From: an uncultured Clostridia bacterium
GTDB taxonomy: Bacteria; Bacillota; Clostridia; Lutisporales; Lutisporaceae
DNA: 64,000 nt
Direction of reading: 5' to 3'
Assembly: GCA_937930535.1 (NCBI GenBank)
Contig: CALGKJ010000061.1
Location: 51,671 to 115,670, forward strand
How positions within the stretch are numbered: position 1 is the stretch's first letter; every line of letters starts with the position of its first letter. The notes below the pieces were generated by a model, which worked only from the letters and a program-made list of their open reading frames with translations, did not search any database and had not been told where the DNA came from. Both the position numbers and the translations under genes were made by a program. This document shows positions 9,603 through 18,051 of the stretch, in pieces.

Positions 9603-11144
9603 TTACGCATATTTAAAGCCAAACAACTTCAATAGCTTCTGCCAAAAACTTAACTGAACAGGTTTTGGGGCAGCAGCTTTTTGAACTCCTGGTACACTTA
9701 TCGAAGCAGTCTTTAAAACAAACTGCACAGCAGAAACATTAGTGTTTTTGTATGACACAAAGGATATTACCTTATCACCCTTGCCGGAAATACTGCCAAG
9801 CATTTCATCGATCTTATTATTTATTTCCAAATCCATATCAGATGTGCCATTCCTTAATTTTTTTGTGCCGTCCTTATAAGAAGCAAGACCCTCACGAAGC
9901 TCTTTTATTGCGGCATTCAGCTCCGCTCCTGCGCTGTAAAGCTCATTTGCGGATGCTGCTATTATAGAGGATGAGGACTTAAATTCCGATGTACCTTTTG
10001 CCAAATCCGACGCACCTTTGCCAAGCTGTGACACACCTTCCGTATATCCTTTCAAGCCCTGTGTAAACTGTACCGCACCATCAAGCTGTTTTTTCACAGC
10101 AGAAAGGTCGGGAATAGATGACAATACTATGCTGTAATTCTCAGGCGTGAGAGCAGGAAGACCTAACCCCATTTCACTCAGCTTTCCATTGACCGAATCA
10201 AATGCAGCTTGCTGTATTGCCAATGCACCCTTTATTAAAGCATCATTCTGCTTTGCTAATTCGGATAAACCGTTTTTCAATGCCGCTGCTCCGGTATCCA
10301 GCTTATCCGCACCTCCTGAAAGCTGTAAAAGACCGTCATTAAAGGACTTCATTCCATCAGTATATTTTTGCATTCCCTCTGATAACTGACTAAGACCCTT
10401 CAATAATTCAAAAGCACCGTTATCAAGTTTTTTTATGGCATCAGAAAGCTCTTGGATCTGGTTCGTAAATTCATCGCTGTCAACGGCTATACCAAGGGAT
10501 AGCTTGATGCCGTTTATTGTTATCGGCTCCATTTCAAAATCACGAACATCGGCTGTTACAGTAATATCAATACCGTTGCTTGGTAAAACAGTGTAAGAAA
10601 GCTGCTTTTTGCTTCCTGCTTCGGCAATGGTGGCATTGTCGGTTTTTATATTGGAGCACAGCTTGTTGTCAAGGGATAGTGCAATTTGCAGAGCATAATT
10701 ATCAAAAAAAGTGCTGTTGATCTTGTTGTTTTGTTTTACCGACATATTAATTTCTAACTTGCCGCCTTTTCCTGCAAGATCACTTCCCGAAATTTCTTTA
10801 CCATCCAAAAAAAACTTTATAGCAATATCCCAAGGCAGATCCTTCTTTTCTAAAGTTCCTTGATAATAAAACTTATCAGCATTAGTATTTATTGTTATTT
10901 GTTCTCCATTCTGACTGAGCTTTTCGGAGGTTGTCATATTGCGTATATCAGAATAACTGCCATAATCGGTAATTGCACCGCCATTAAATATATTCACTAC
11001 ATAAAGACTGTTCACACTTCCGTCTAACTTAAGTATGCCGTAAACGACTTCTTCTTTTGGGGAAGGAATACCTTCGGATGATGCCGAGATAGCCGAAAAT
11101 AACAAAGCGAATACCAAAACAAAGGATAATATCTTTTTCATCAC
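9603..11144 (-). CDS. Secreted heptad-repeat protein, partner of the MMPL transporter
   Basis: 513 residues. The N-terminus is a signal peptide (MMKKILSFVLVFALLFSAIS). The middle carries many seven-residue repeats of the type xxxLxxG (for example GLSQLSEGMQKYTDG, GGADKLDTGAAALKNG), as in the YhgE/Pip group of envelope proteins, and is likely coiled-coil. The C-terminus is short and lacks the long membrane region of full YhgE proteins. The start is GTG with AAGGAG 7 bases upstream; an ATG follows directly. It lies 40 bases after the MMPL gene on the same strand, so the two probably form an operon and act together at the cell surface. No reaction is known. Confidence 0.7.
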   Translation of the reverse strand: MMKKILSFVLVFALLFSAISASSEGIPSPKEEVVYGILKLDGSVNSLYVVNIFNGGAITDYGSYSDIRNMTTSEKLSQNGEQITINTNADKFYYQGTLEKKDLPWDIAIKFFLDGKEISGSDLAGKGGKLEINMSVKQNNKINSTFFDNYALQIALSLDNKLCSNIKTDNATIAEAGSKKQLSYTVLPSNGIDITVTADVRDFEMEPITINGIKLSLGIAVDSDEFTNQIQELSDAIKKLDNGAFELLKGLSQLSEGMQKYTDGMKSFNDGLLQLSGGADKLDTGAAALKNGLSELAKQNDALIKGALAIQQAAFDSVNGKLSEMGLGLPALTPENYSIVLSSIPDLSAVKKQLDGAVQFTQGLKGYTEGVSQLGKGASDLAKGTSEFKSSSSIIAASANELYSAGAELNAAIKELREGLASYKDGTKKLRNGTSDMDLEINNKIDEMLGSISGKGDKVISFVSYKNTNVSAVQFVLKTASISVPGVQKAAAPKPVQLSFWQKLLKLFGFKYA

Positions 11145-11184
11145 TATTAAACTCCTTATTATTAATTATTACAATCTACGATTA

Positions 11185-13254
11185 TTACAATCTATGATTG
11201 TTGTAAAATTGATTTTTCAGGGTGGTCTTTTGTATAAGTTTGTCAAACAACAGCAGCAGGGCTGGAAGCACACATGCCACCATAATAAGGGACAACAGTG
11301 TTCCTCTGCCCAGCAAGGTTCCAAGCTCACCAATAACCGGATTGCTTGTAGTAAAAGCCAATGTAAAGCCTGCGGTTGCAAGAATACCGGCAGATGTAAG
11401 GATTGCCACCAGATTATCCCCTATGGTTGCTTGCATAGCTTCTTTTTTCGGAAGCATTTTTCTATTATTCAAATAAGCATTGGTGAACAATATAGCATAG
11501 TCCACTGTTGCCCCAAGCTGCACCGTGCTTATTATTAAGTACCCAATAAAGCTTAAGGGCTGATCGGTGAAATAAGGAAAGGAAAGATTAATCCATATTG
11601 CCGTTTCAATTGAAAACAGTAAAAATAACGGTATACTCAGAGAACGGAATGTAATAAGCAGTACAATAAATATACCTATTACAGCTATGAGATTAATAAG
11701 CCCTGTGTCCATTGAAACAACATTCTTCATATCGTACAGTGTGGCACTTTGTCCTGCCAGATAATACGTGTCGTAATACACCGCTGCCGTATCCAAAACA
11801 TTCTGCACAGTATCAAAGGCATCTGTACCCTCCTCGGCGGTGTCTGTGTAAAGGATAATTCGGGCGTAATGCTCAGAGTAGAACTGTTCAACCGCTTCCT
11901 TTGGTACAAATTCCGGCGGTATCTCCGCTCCTATAGCCGTAGCAAAGGATACAACACTTGTTATATGAGGAACTTTAGAAAGTGCATTGCAAAGCTCGTC
12001 TTCCTTGCCCGCATTTTCCTTTGATACCAGTAAAACAAGTGCATTTTGTCTGTGAAAGCTTTCTTCTATATATATGGTATCCTTTCCAACTCGTGATGCA
12101 TTTGTAACACTCCCCATTCCGTACATAAACTGTGTATCGGCTTGAGCAAGGAAGCTAGGTATCACAGCTGCAAATGCGAGTATCAAAAAAGGTATCCTTA
12201 CTTTCAGCAGCCAATATCCTGACTTTTTAAAGTCTGGCATAAGCTTACGGTGTTTGGTTTTGTCAATAGCCTTATAAAATATCAGTGTAATAACAGGTAA
12301 AAACAGCATAACCGAAATAAAGCTAAGTACGATGCCCTTTAATAGGTTGAGTCCCAAATCAGCACCGATACCGAAACGCATAAATATTAGTGCTGCAAAG
12401 CCGATTACTGTTGTAGCGGCACTAGCTGCAACCGTCGGCAAGGCTTGCTTCATAGCAAGCAGCATTGCTTTCTGGGGCTCATTAGATAATCTATGGTCGT
12501 TAAAGCTGTGGAGCAGGAAAATGGCATAATCCAGAGACACAGCAAGCTGTAAAATAGGACTGACTGTCCTTGTAATAAATGAAATTTCACCGAACAGAAT
12601 GTTTGTTCCCATATTGATAATTATTGCAACGCCTATGGTAAACAAAAACAATAAAGGCTCTAACCATGAGGTGGTTGAAATTATCAATATAATTATTATA
12701 ATCGGGAGCAATATTGCCATTGCATTTACTACCTCTGAAACTGACATAGATTGTGTTTCTGCCGTACTGATTGCTTCTCCTGTAGCTGCGTTATTTTCGC
12801 CTATGAGCTCATAAATAGCATTGACCGCAGTACTTTCTTTTCCATTTTCAATAGATAAGGTCAGCAAAGCGTTATTATCCTTATAATAGTTTTTGATTAT
12901 GGAAGCATCTAAGAAATCAAAAGGAATAGTTTTAATCCTATCCAAGCCAATTATGTCATCAAGCCAGCTTATGGACGTAACCCCATCTATTGCTGCGATT
13001 TTATCCTTATATTCCAATGCCTCCTGTATTGATACACCTGTAAGCATAACTCTGGCATTGGGCATTTCACCGCCAAACTCCTTCTCCATTATTTTTATTG
13101 CGGCTGTAGATTGAGCATCTTTGGGCAGATAATCAACCATGTCATAGTTAATCGAAACTGCTGATGAAAAGACTGCGCTTAATACTGCGACTATTAAAAA
13201 CACTATTAGAACGCTTTTTTTGTGCTTGATAACAGCCTGTGAAAATTTATCCAC
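11185..13254 (-). CDS. MMPL/RND-family membrane transporter
   Basis: 689 residues with the layout of an MMPL-type RND protein: one N-terminal membrane helix (KSVLIVFLIVAVLSAVFSSA), an extracytoplasmic domain starting NYDMVDYLPKDAQST, a membrane block with QLAVSLDYAIFLLHSF, then a second repeat of the same plan with QLGATVDYAILFTNAYL. The Asp in each SLDYAIF/TVDYAIL motif is the usual proton-relay residue. The start is GTG behind AGGAGGAG. These proteins export lipids, peptides or drugs using the proton gradient. The divergent TetR gene and the palindromes between them indicate drug- or envelope-inducible control. The substrate is unknown. Confidence 0.85.
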   Translation of the reverse strand: MDKFSQAVIKHKKSVLIVFLIVAVLSAVFSSAVSINYDMVDYLPKDAQSTAAIKIMEKEFGGEMPNARVMLTGVSIQEALEYKDKIAAIDGVTSISWLDDIIGLDRIKTIPFDFLDASIIKNYYKDNNALLTLSIENGKESTAVNAIYELIGENNAATGEAISTAETQSMSVSEVVNAMAILLPIIIIILIISTTSWLEPLLFLFTIGVAIIINMGTNILFGEISFITRTVSPILQLAVSLDYAIFLLHSFNDHRLSNEPQKAMLLAMKQALPTVAASAATTVIGFAALIFMRFGIGADLGLNLLKGIVLSFISVMLFLPVITLIFYKAIDKTKHRKLMPDFKKSGYWLLKVRIPFLILAFAAVIPSFLAQADTQFMYGMGSVTNASRVGKDTIYIEESFHRQNALVLLVSKENAGKEDELCNALSKVPHITSVVSFATAIGAEIPPEFVPKEAVEQFYSEHYARIILYTDTAEEGTDAFDTVQNVLDTAAVYYDTYYLAGQSATLYDMKNVVSMDTGLINLIAVIGIFIVLLITFRSLSIPLFLLFSIETAIWINLSFPYFTDQPLSFIGYLIISTVQLGATVDYAILFTNAYLNNRKMLPKKEAMQATIGDNLVAILTSAGILATAGFTLAFTTSNPVIGELGTLLGRGTLLSLIMVACVLPALLLLFDKLIQKTTLKNQFYNNHRL

Positions 13255-13271
13255 TAAATCTCCTCCTATTT

Positions 13272-13313
13272 ACTATACAATGTGTTGACAAAACAATATA
13301 TGTATAGTTTAAT
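13272..13313 (+). promoter_or_regulatory. Operator-like palindrome overlapping the tetR promoter
   Basis: Perfect 8-bp arms ACTATACA (13272-13279) and TGTATAGT (13301-13308) enclose a plus-strand promoter with TTGACA at 13285, a 17-base spacer and TTTAAT at 13308. The site lies just before the minus-strand MMPL start, so a bound regulator could block both directions. Confidence 0.6.
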
Positions 13314-13353
13314 TGCATTATGCTTGCAACTCAACATACAGATAATTTGTAAA

Positions 13354-13398
13354 TGTTAGTTGTTAAACATAAATAGATAAAATGTTTAATATCTAACA
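13354..13398. promoter_or_regulatory. Second, larger operator-like palindrome before tetR
   Basis: Nested arms: TGTTAG (13354-13359) with CTAACA (13393-13398), and TTAAACAT (13363-13370) with ATGTTTAA (13382-13389), all around one centre. It ends 27 bases before the TetR ATG, where an autoregulator would bind. Confidence 0.6.
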
Positions 13399-13424
13399 CA
13401 TTGGATAAAGTTGGAGGGTCAAAA

Positions 13425-14012
13425 ATGAGAAGCGACAAAGACGACAGACGAGTCAGATATACCAAGATGGTATTAAAAGAGAGCTTTATAAAGCTGCTTG
13501 AAAAAAAAGACATATCCCAAATATCCATCAAGGAAATTTGTGAAGATGCTGACATCAACCGTGCGACCTTTTATTCACACTATAGCGATCAACACGACTT
13601 GTTGAGAAAAATAGAGAATGAGCTGCTTGACAATATAAATGCTCATCTTACAGAGTTTTATCAAAAAAGTGATAACATGAACCCTGTAATATTGGCAGAA
13701 AAAATCTTTGAGTATCTAAAAGAAAATGCAAAGCTATGTAAATTATTGATAAGTGAGCGGGGAGACTTAGGCTTTCAAAAACGTATAATGATGCTTGTAT
13801 ACGACAAAATCATTACCGAATTAACTGATAACAATAAGATTACTAAGGAAGATGCGGAATATGTATACTCATATACAATAACCGGGTGTGTCGGTATCGT
13901 TCAAAAATGGTTTGATGATGACATGAAAAAATCCGCTCATTTCATGGCGGAAATGGTTATAAAGCTTACATCGGGATTGATGAATTCACTAAAAAGCGGG
14001 ACACAAATATGA
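13425..14012 (+). CDS. TetR/AcrR-family transcriptional regulator
   Basis: 195 residues. The N-terminal helix-turn-helix is typical (ISIKEICEDADINRATFYSHY near residue 30); the rest is an all-helical ligand and dimer domain. The ATG is chosen because GGAGGG lies 6 bases upstream; a TTG 24 bases earlier has no ribosome site. It is divergent from the MMPL operon, with two large palindromes in the gap, so it most likely represses that operon and itself. The inducer is unknown. Confidence 0.85.
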   Translation: MRSDKDDRRVRYTKMVLKESFIKLLEKKDISQISIKEICEDADINRATFYSHYSDQHDLLRKIENELLDNINAHLTEFYQKSDNMNPVILAEKIFEYLKENAKLCKLLISERGDLGFQKRIMMLVYDKIITELTDNNKITKEDAEYVYSYTITGCVGIVQKWFDDDMKKSAHFMAEMVIKLTSGLMNSLKSGTQI

Positions 14013-14091
14013 TAATAATGTATTAACATCATAGATAGGATAACTTCATATCCTGTATAGCGTTATATATAAGTCTTAAAATCAAAAATAC

Positions 14092-14129
14092 AAACATAGT
14101 ATAAATTAGGTACTATGTTTTTGTTTTTG
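14092..14129 (+). terminator. Terminator of the tetR gene
   Basis: A 10-bp stem AAACATAGTA with TACTATGTTT is followed by TTTGTTTTT. It ends 12 bases before the ATG of the next gene. Confidence 0.8.
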
Positions 14130-14141
14130 ATGGAGGATATA

Positions 14142-15539
14142 ATGGGAATGAAGAATGTTGACATTAAAAAGCTTTTTAAGAGAGATACCGGAAATATTTT
14201 TATTTTAATAGCTTTAATTATATTGATATATTTTTTTATTTCGCTGTACTTTTTTAATCATTGCTTTTTTAATACAGTACTAAATGGGGTAAATGTCTCG
14301 CTGAAAGCACACCATGATGTGGATGATATCATTAGAAGTTATGTTAAAGCTTATAAGCTGAAGCTAATCGAAAGAAACGGAGAAATAGAAGAAATAGCAG
14401 GACAAGATATAGGGATGCAATACAATGAAAGCAATAGGATTTATAGTATTTTCAATAGACAAAACTCATTGAAATGGTTCAGCTCATTAATAAAGCAGCA
14501 GAAATATTACCTAGAGGGTTTATTTATTTATGATAAAGATATGTTAGAAGCTAAAATGAATGCATTAGATTGCTTAAATAAGGAAATAGTAGAACCTCAA
14601 AATGTAAGCTTTCGGTATTCAAATGGCTCCTATGAAGTGCTTGAGGAAGTATATGGAAACAAGATAAACAAAGATAAATTAAAAGAAGCTATACAAATGA
14701 GTATATTAAAAGGAAAAACTCAATTAGATCTAAATGAAAGCTCTTGTTATGTAAATCCAAAGTACACCCTAAATTCTAATAAAACGCCTGAAACTAAGAA
14801 CTTACTAAATAAATGCGTATCAGCCAAAATCACTTATATATTTGGAAGTGAAAATGAGATATTAGATAAAAATATAATAAACCCATGGCTGAGTGTTGAT
14901 GAAAACCTTGAAGTAGTGATAAATAAAACAGCAGTTATAGAATATCTGCAAGGCTTAAGTAAGAAATATGACACCGTTGGAATAGCAAGAAAAGTTAAAA
15001 CCTCCACAAATAAAATAGTAGAAGTCAAGGGCGGATTTTATGGCTGGAAGATTAACCGTACTGCCGAAACAAAAGCAATACAAGAAAGTATAAAACATGG
15101 GGAGGTACTTGAAAGAGAACCTATATACACTCAAAAAGCTCTATCCAGAGATAAAGATGACATAGGCAATACTTATGTAGAAATTAACATAACAAGGCAG
15201 CATCTATGGTTCTATAAAGCCGGAAGGCTCATAGCTCAAGGTGCTATAGTAACAGGCAACCCAAACAAAGGAAATTCGACAAAGCTGGGAGTCTATATGC
15301 TTAACTATAAAGAAAAAGGAGCGACTTTAAGAGGGGAGGATTATGAAGCGGAAGTAACTTACTGGATGCCCTTTAACGGAAATATAGGAATACACGATGC
15401 AAGCTGGAGACACTCCTTTGGCGGCAATATATACAAAAGAAATGGAACTCATGGATGTGTGAATGTGTCTTTATATTTAGCTAAAGTTATTTTTGACAAT
15501 ATAGAAGATGGAACACCTGTTATTTGTTATGAGGAGTAG
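14142..15539 (+). CDS. L,D-transpeptidase (YkuD fold) with N-terminal membrane anchor
   Basis: 465 residues. One N-terminal membrane helix (near residues 20-40), then a long extracellular region resembling peptidoglycan-binding segments found in such enzymes, then a C-terminal YkuD domain starting VEINITRQHLWFYKAG. The active site is seen as GIHDASW and HGCVNVS near residue 435, with the catalytic Cys in HGC. The enzyme forms 3-3 cross-links in peptidoglycan outside the cell. The ATG is chosen because GGAGG lies 5 bases upstream; the ATG at 14115 lies inside the preceding terminator and has no ribosome site. It appears to be transcribed alone. Confidence 0.88.
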   Translation: MGMKNVDIKKLFKRDTGNIFILIALIILIYFFISLYFFNHCFFNTVLNGVNVSLKAHHDVDDIIRSYVKAYKLKLIERNGEIEEIAGQDIGMQYNESNRIYSIFNRQNSLKWFSSLIKQQKYYLEGLFIYDKDMLEAKMNALDCLNKEIVEPQNVSFRYSNGSYEVLEEVYGNKINKDKLKEAIQMSILKGKTQLDLNESSCYVNPKYTLNSNKTPETKNLLNKCVSAKITYIFGSENEILDKNIINPWLSVDENLEVVINKTAVIEYLQGLSKKYDTVGIARKVKTSTNKIVEVKGGFYGWKINRTAETKAIQESIKHGEVLEREPIYTQKALSRDKDDIGNTYVEINITRQHLWFYKAGRLIAQGAIVTGNPNKGNSTKLGVYMLNYKEKGATLRGEDYEAEVTYWMPFNGNIGIHDASWRHSFGGNIYKRNGTHGCVNVSLYLAKVIFDNIEDGTPVICYEE

Positions 15540-15574
15540 AGTGGAGTAAAAGCTTTAAATAAGAATTAAAGTTT

Positions 15575-15604
15575 ACTTATGGTATGGTGAACCCTACCAT
15601 AAGT
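15575..15604. terminator. Hairpin after the L,D-transpeptidase gene
   Basis: A perfect 10-bp stem ACTTATGGTA with TACCATAAGT, 36 bases after the stop codon. No T-tract follows, so it may be a weak terminator or an mRNA-end structure. Confidence 0.4.
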
Positions 15605-15771
15605 AGCGATAAACCTATATGTCAAGTATATATATTTACCTGCATTTATTATTTATACGAGCATTATTAAGTAAATGAATTGGGAAAAAACTGTTATACA
15701 AAACACATGTAATTTATACCTATATGGTGTATAATAATAGTATAATAGTTGAACACAATGTGAGGGAATTT

Positions 15772-16254
15772 ATGAAGCTTTATCTTGATATGAATATTTA
15801 CAATAGAATATTTGACGACCAAAATCAAATGCGTATACGATTTGAAACAATGGCAGTAAATATAATATTTGAACTAATTGAGAAGGGTATGCATAACGTT
15901 GTATGGTCATTTATGCTGGAAGATGAGAATAGGGGCAATCCGTTTGCTAACAGGAGAGATTATATTAAGACTATTTCAAGTATATGCTCATATAATATAA
16001 GCCCTGTTTTAAGTATAAGAGATTTGGCGCATTCTATTATGAGTAAATCAAATGCAAATGCAAAAGCAAAAGATTCCTTACATCTAGCAAGTGCAATCCA
16101 TGCGGGGTGTGATTATTTTATTACCTGCGATGATAAGTTTATCAAGACAATTAAATTCAATGAAGGAAAATTGAAAGATATTATCGGAATAATAAAACTG
16201 CAAAACCCTATAGATTTCCTGAGAGAGGAGATGAGTATTGATGTTGTCGAATGA
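15772..16254 (+). CDS. PIN-domain protein, putative ribonuclease
   Basis: 160 residues. It opens with KLYLDMNIYNRIFDD, the first acidic motif of PIN-domain nucleases, and ends with KDSLHLASAIHAGCDYFITC then DDKF, the second acidic cluster. PIN proteins cut RNA with bound metal, often as toxins. The ATG behind GAGGGA is chosen over an ATG 48 bases upstream. The 3' end overlaps the next gene by 14 bases, so the two are translationally coupled. The order nuclease first, small partner second, is reversed from most VapBC pairs. It may be a toxin or a domesticated RNase. Confidence 0.7.
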   Translation: MKLYLDMNIYNRIFDDQNQMRIRFETMAVNIIFELIEKGMHNVVWSFMLEDENRGNPFANRRDYIKTISSICSYNISPVLSIRDLAHSIMSKSNANAKAKDSLHLASAIHAGCDYFITCDDKFIKTIKFNEGKLKDIIGIIKLQNPIDFLREEMSIDVVE

Positions 16255-16471
16255 GAAATTCAAGTACAGTGAAAAAGAAATAATTGAAAAAGGCTCTAGG
16301 GTACTTATAAAGGAGCTTGGTTATTCGGGATTTCTGAGGTATATAAAGCACTTTGAAGAAGAACGTGGTGAGGATTACCTGAAAGTACAGGGTGAAGTGT
16401 ATAAGGATATGGACTTGGACGAGATTTTCAAAAAGGCAAGTGATGCTTGGAGTGAGATAGACACTAAATAA
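16241..16471 (+). CDS. Small protein coupled to the PIN gene, possible antitoxin
   Basis: 76 residues, charged, with helical segments around KYSEKEIIEKGSRVLIKELG and the phrase FLRYIKHFEEERGEDYLK. The start ATG lies inside the end of the PIN gene, 9 bases after GAGGAG. I do not recognise a DNA-binding motif. The tight coupling and small size suggest an antitoxin or partner for the PIN protein, but this is inferred from context. Confidence 0.6.
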   Translation: MLSNEKFKYSEKEIIEKGSRVLIKELGYSGFLRYIKHFEEERGEDYLKVQGEVYKDMDLDEIFKKASDAWSEIDTK

Positions 16472-16845
16472 GCTGAAAATAAAAAATTGAATTTGATAGA
16501 TTGATTGTAATAGTTTGGATGATGTTCCAGATGAAATAACAAACCTGCCCCATAATTCGTCTTGCGAGAAACGACTAAACGGAATGGTGATTGGCGGATG
16601 GGGGAAGCGAAAAATTTGGTATTAGGGGCTGATGGATTTATGTCCAACAGTCCTTAAATTTTGAGATATTAATTTTATTTTAACTTTACTGTACGAAGAA
16701 TATTACGCTTGTCTTAACTATGTCACGTATAATATTCTTGAAAGTCTAAATAGGATGCAACGGATATTACATAGAATGCTGTTTATAGAGTCATTGACCT
16801 TTACTTTGAAGAAAAGTAAAATATTAAAAAGTTTTTTAATAGTGA
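16472..16845. other. Non-coding stretch between the PIN pair and merR
   Basis: No supported gene. The part around 16515-16625 is richer in GC than its surroundings and may be the decayed remnant of an older gene, but I cannot identify it. An inverted repeat TTTACTTT with AAAGTAAA lies near 16800-16820, just upstream of the merR promoter. Confidence 0.4.
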
Positions 16846-16876
16846 TTGACTTTTACCTAAGGTAAAAGTGTAGACT
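16846..16876 (+). promoter_or_regulatory. MerR-type promoter with 19-bp spacer and operator
   Basis: TTGACT at 16846-16851 and TAGACT at 16871-16876 are 19 bases apart, the stretched spacing of promoters activated by MerR proteins. The spacer holds a palindrome with perfect 10-bp arms, ACTTTTACCT (16849-16858) and AGGTAAAAGT (16860-16869). It stands directly before the merR gene, which indicates self-activation. Confidence 0.85.
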
Positions 16877-16906
16877 GATATTAAGAACCGGTTTGGAAGG
16901 TGAAAT

Positions 16907-17680
16907 ATGATTAGTATAGGTGAGTTCTCAAAGCTTTGTATGGTGACGACCAAAACATTGCGGCATTACGATTTAATAGGTTTGTTAAAACCAAAAGAGT
17001 TAAATAATGAAAATGGATACCGCTATTACAGTGTTGAACAGCTTGGTATAATGCGGAAAATATTGAGGCTGAAGGATTATGGTTTTTCTCTTGAGGAGAT
17101 CAAACCATTGCTGGATAGTGATGACGACAATCTTAGTATTGCAATGAAGAATAAGCTTTTAGATCTCCAACTGCTTTTTGAGCAGGAAAAACTTAAGCTT
17201 CACCGATTAAAAAAAGATATTGAAGATATAAGGATAGGTGATTTTATGAAACAGCAATTAGAAATATCATTGGTAGAGATAGCTCCTGTTAATATTGCAT
17301 CGGTAAGAGAAACCATTGCAATAAAAGACTTCTCAATACTTATGCAAAAGCTTTTCGCCTGCGGGCTTCCTTGTGAAGGATTACCATTAGCAATATATCA
17401 CTGCCCTGAATTCAACCCAGAATCAACTGATGTGGAAGTGGGTTTTCCAACCAGTGTTAAAAGTGAAAAAACAAGAATGCTGGAAGGCGGTTTATGTGCA
17501 AAAGGTGTTCATTACGGAGATTATTCTTCTTTACATGAAAGCTATATGGCTATTGGTAAATGGATTGAGGAAAACGGATATAAGATTGTTAGACCACCCT
17601 ACGAAAAATATGTAAACGATCCTGCAACCACACCAAAGCAAGATTTGATTACAGAGCTTTATTTTCCCATTGAAAAATAA
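16907..17680 (+). CDS. MerR-family regulator with GyrI-like effector domain
   Basis: 257 residues. An N-terminal MerR helix-turn-helix (ISIGEFSKLCMVTTKTLRHY, then GLLKP and NGYRYYS), a coiled-coil dimer helix around residues 75-110, then a GyrI/BmrR-like ligand domain ending ITELYFPIEK. This layout is that of multidrug sensors such as BmrR and BltR, which bind cationic drugs and untwist a 19-bp-spaced promoter. Such a promoter lies just upstream. No efflux gene is adjacent, so besides itself its targets are unknown. GGAAGG lies 6 bases before the ATG. Confidence 0.88.
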   Translation: MISIGEFSKLCMVTTKTLRHYDLIGLLKPKELNNENGYRYYSVEQLGIMRKILRLKDYGFSLEEIKPLLDSDDDNLSIAMKNKLLDLQLLFEQEKLKLHRLKKDIEDIRIGDFMKQQLEISLVEIAPVNIASVRETIAIKDFSILMQKLFACGLPCEGLPLAIYHCPEFNPESTDVEVGFPTSVKSEKTRMLEGGLCAKGVHYGDYSSLHESYMAIGKWIEENGYKIVRPPYEKYVNDPATTPKQDLITELYFPIEK

Positions 17681-17708
17681 AAACTAATCAAAATTTATAA
17701 GGCTTAGT

Positions 17709-17982
17709 CATATGCGTTAACTTAAGCCAAGTTATTCCAATATGCTGTAAATATAACTTTTCGGAAGTTGTTTACATCCACGAAGCCTAACCCGAGAGGC
17801 AGCATAGTAATTTATATGAAATGCCTCAATATAATAAGCATCATATAATGTTAGTTGTTTCATATTCTTAAGATGCTGCTTTTGTAAACAACTGTAGAAA
17901 AATTATATTTACAGCTAGAGATTTGTAAAATTAGAGCTTAAGTTAATGCATATGAAGGCTTAGTTCAAATGAACCGAGCCTT
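17709..17982. repeat. Large fold-back (inverted-repeat) element
   Basis: Arms of about 19 bases pair at 17709-17727 and 17936-17954 with one mismatch. Inside them, 17744-17775 pairs with 17884-17915, including GTTGTTTAC with GTAAACAAC, and GCAGCAT at 17799 pairs with ATGCTGC at 17873. A separate hairpin (AAGGCTTAGTTC with GAACCGAGCCTT) closes the right end at 17955-17982. There is no open frame inside. It fills the space between merR and the convergent rsmH-like gene. It may be a MITE-like element or a two-way termination structure. Confidence 0.7.
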
Positions 17983-18051
17983 ATATTTATGTTGTTGAAA
18001 AAAGCCCACAATATTCAAAAGCAAACTTAGCTTTATAATTACTTCCCTATA

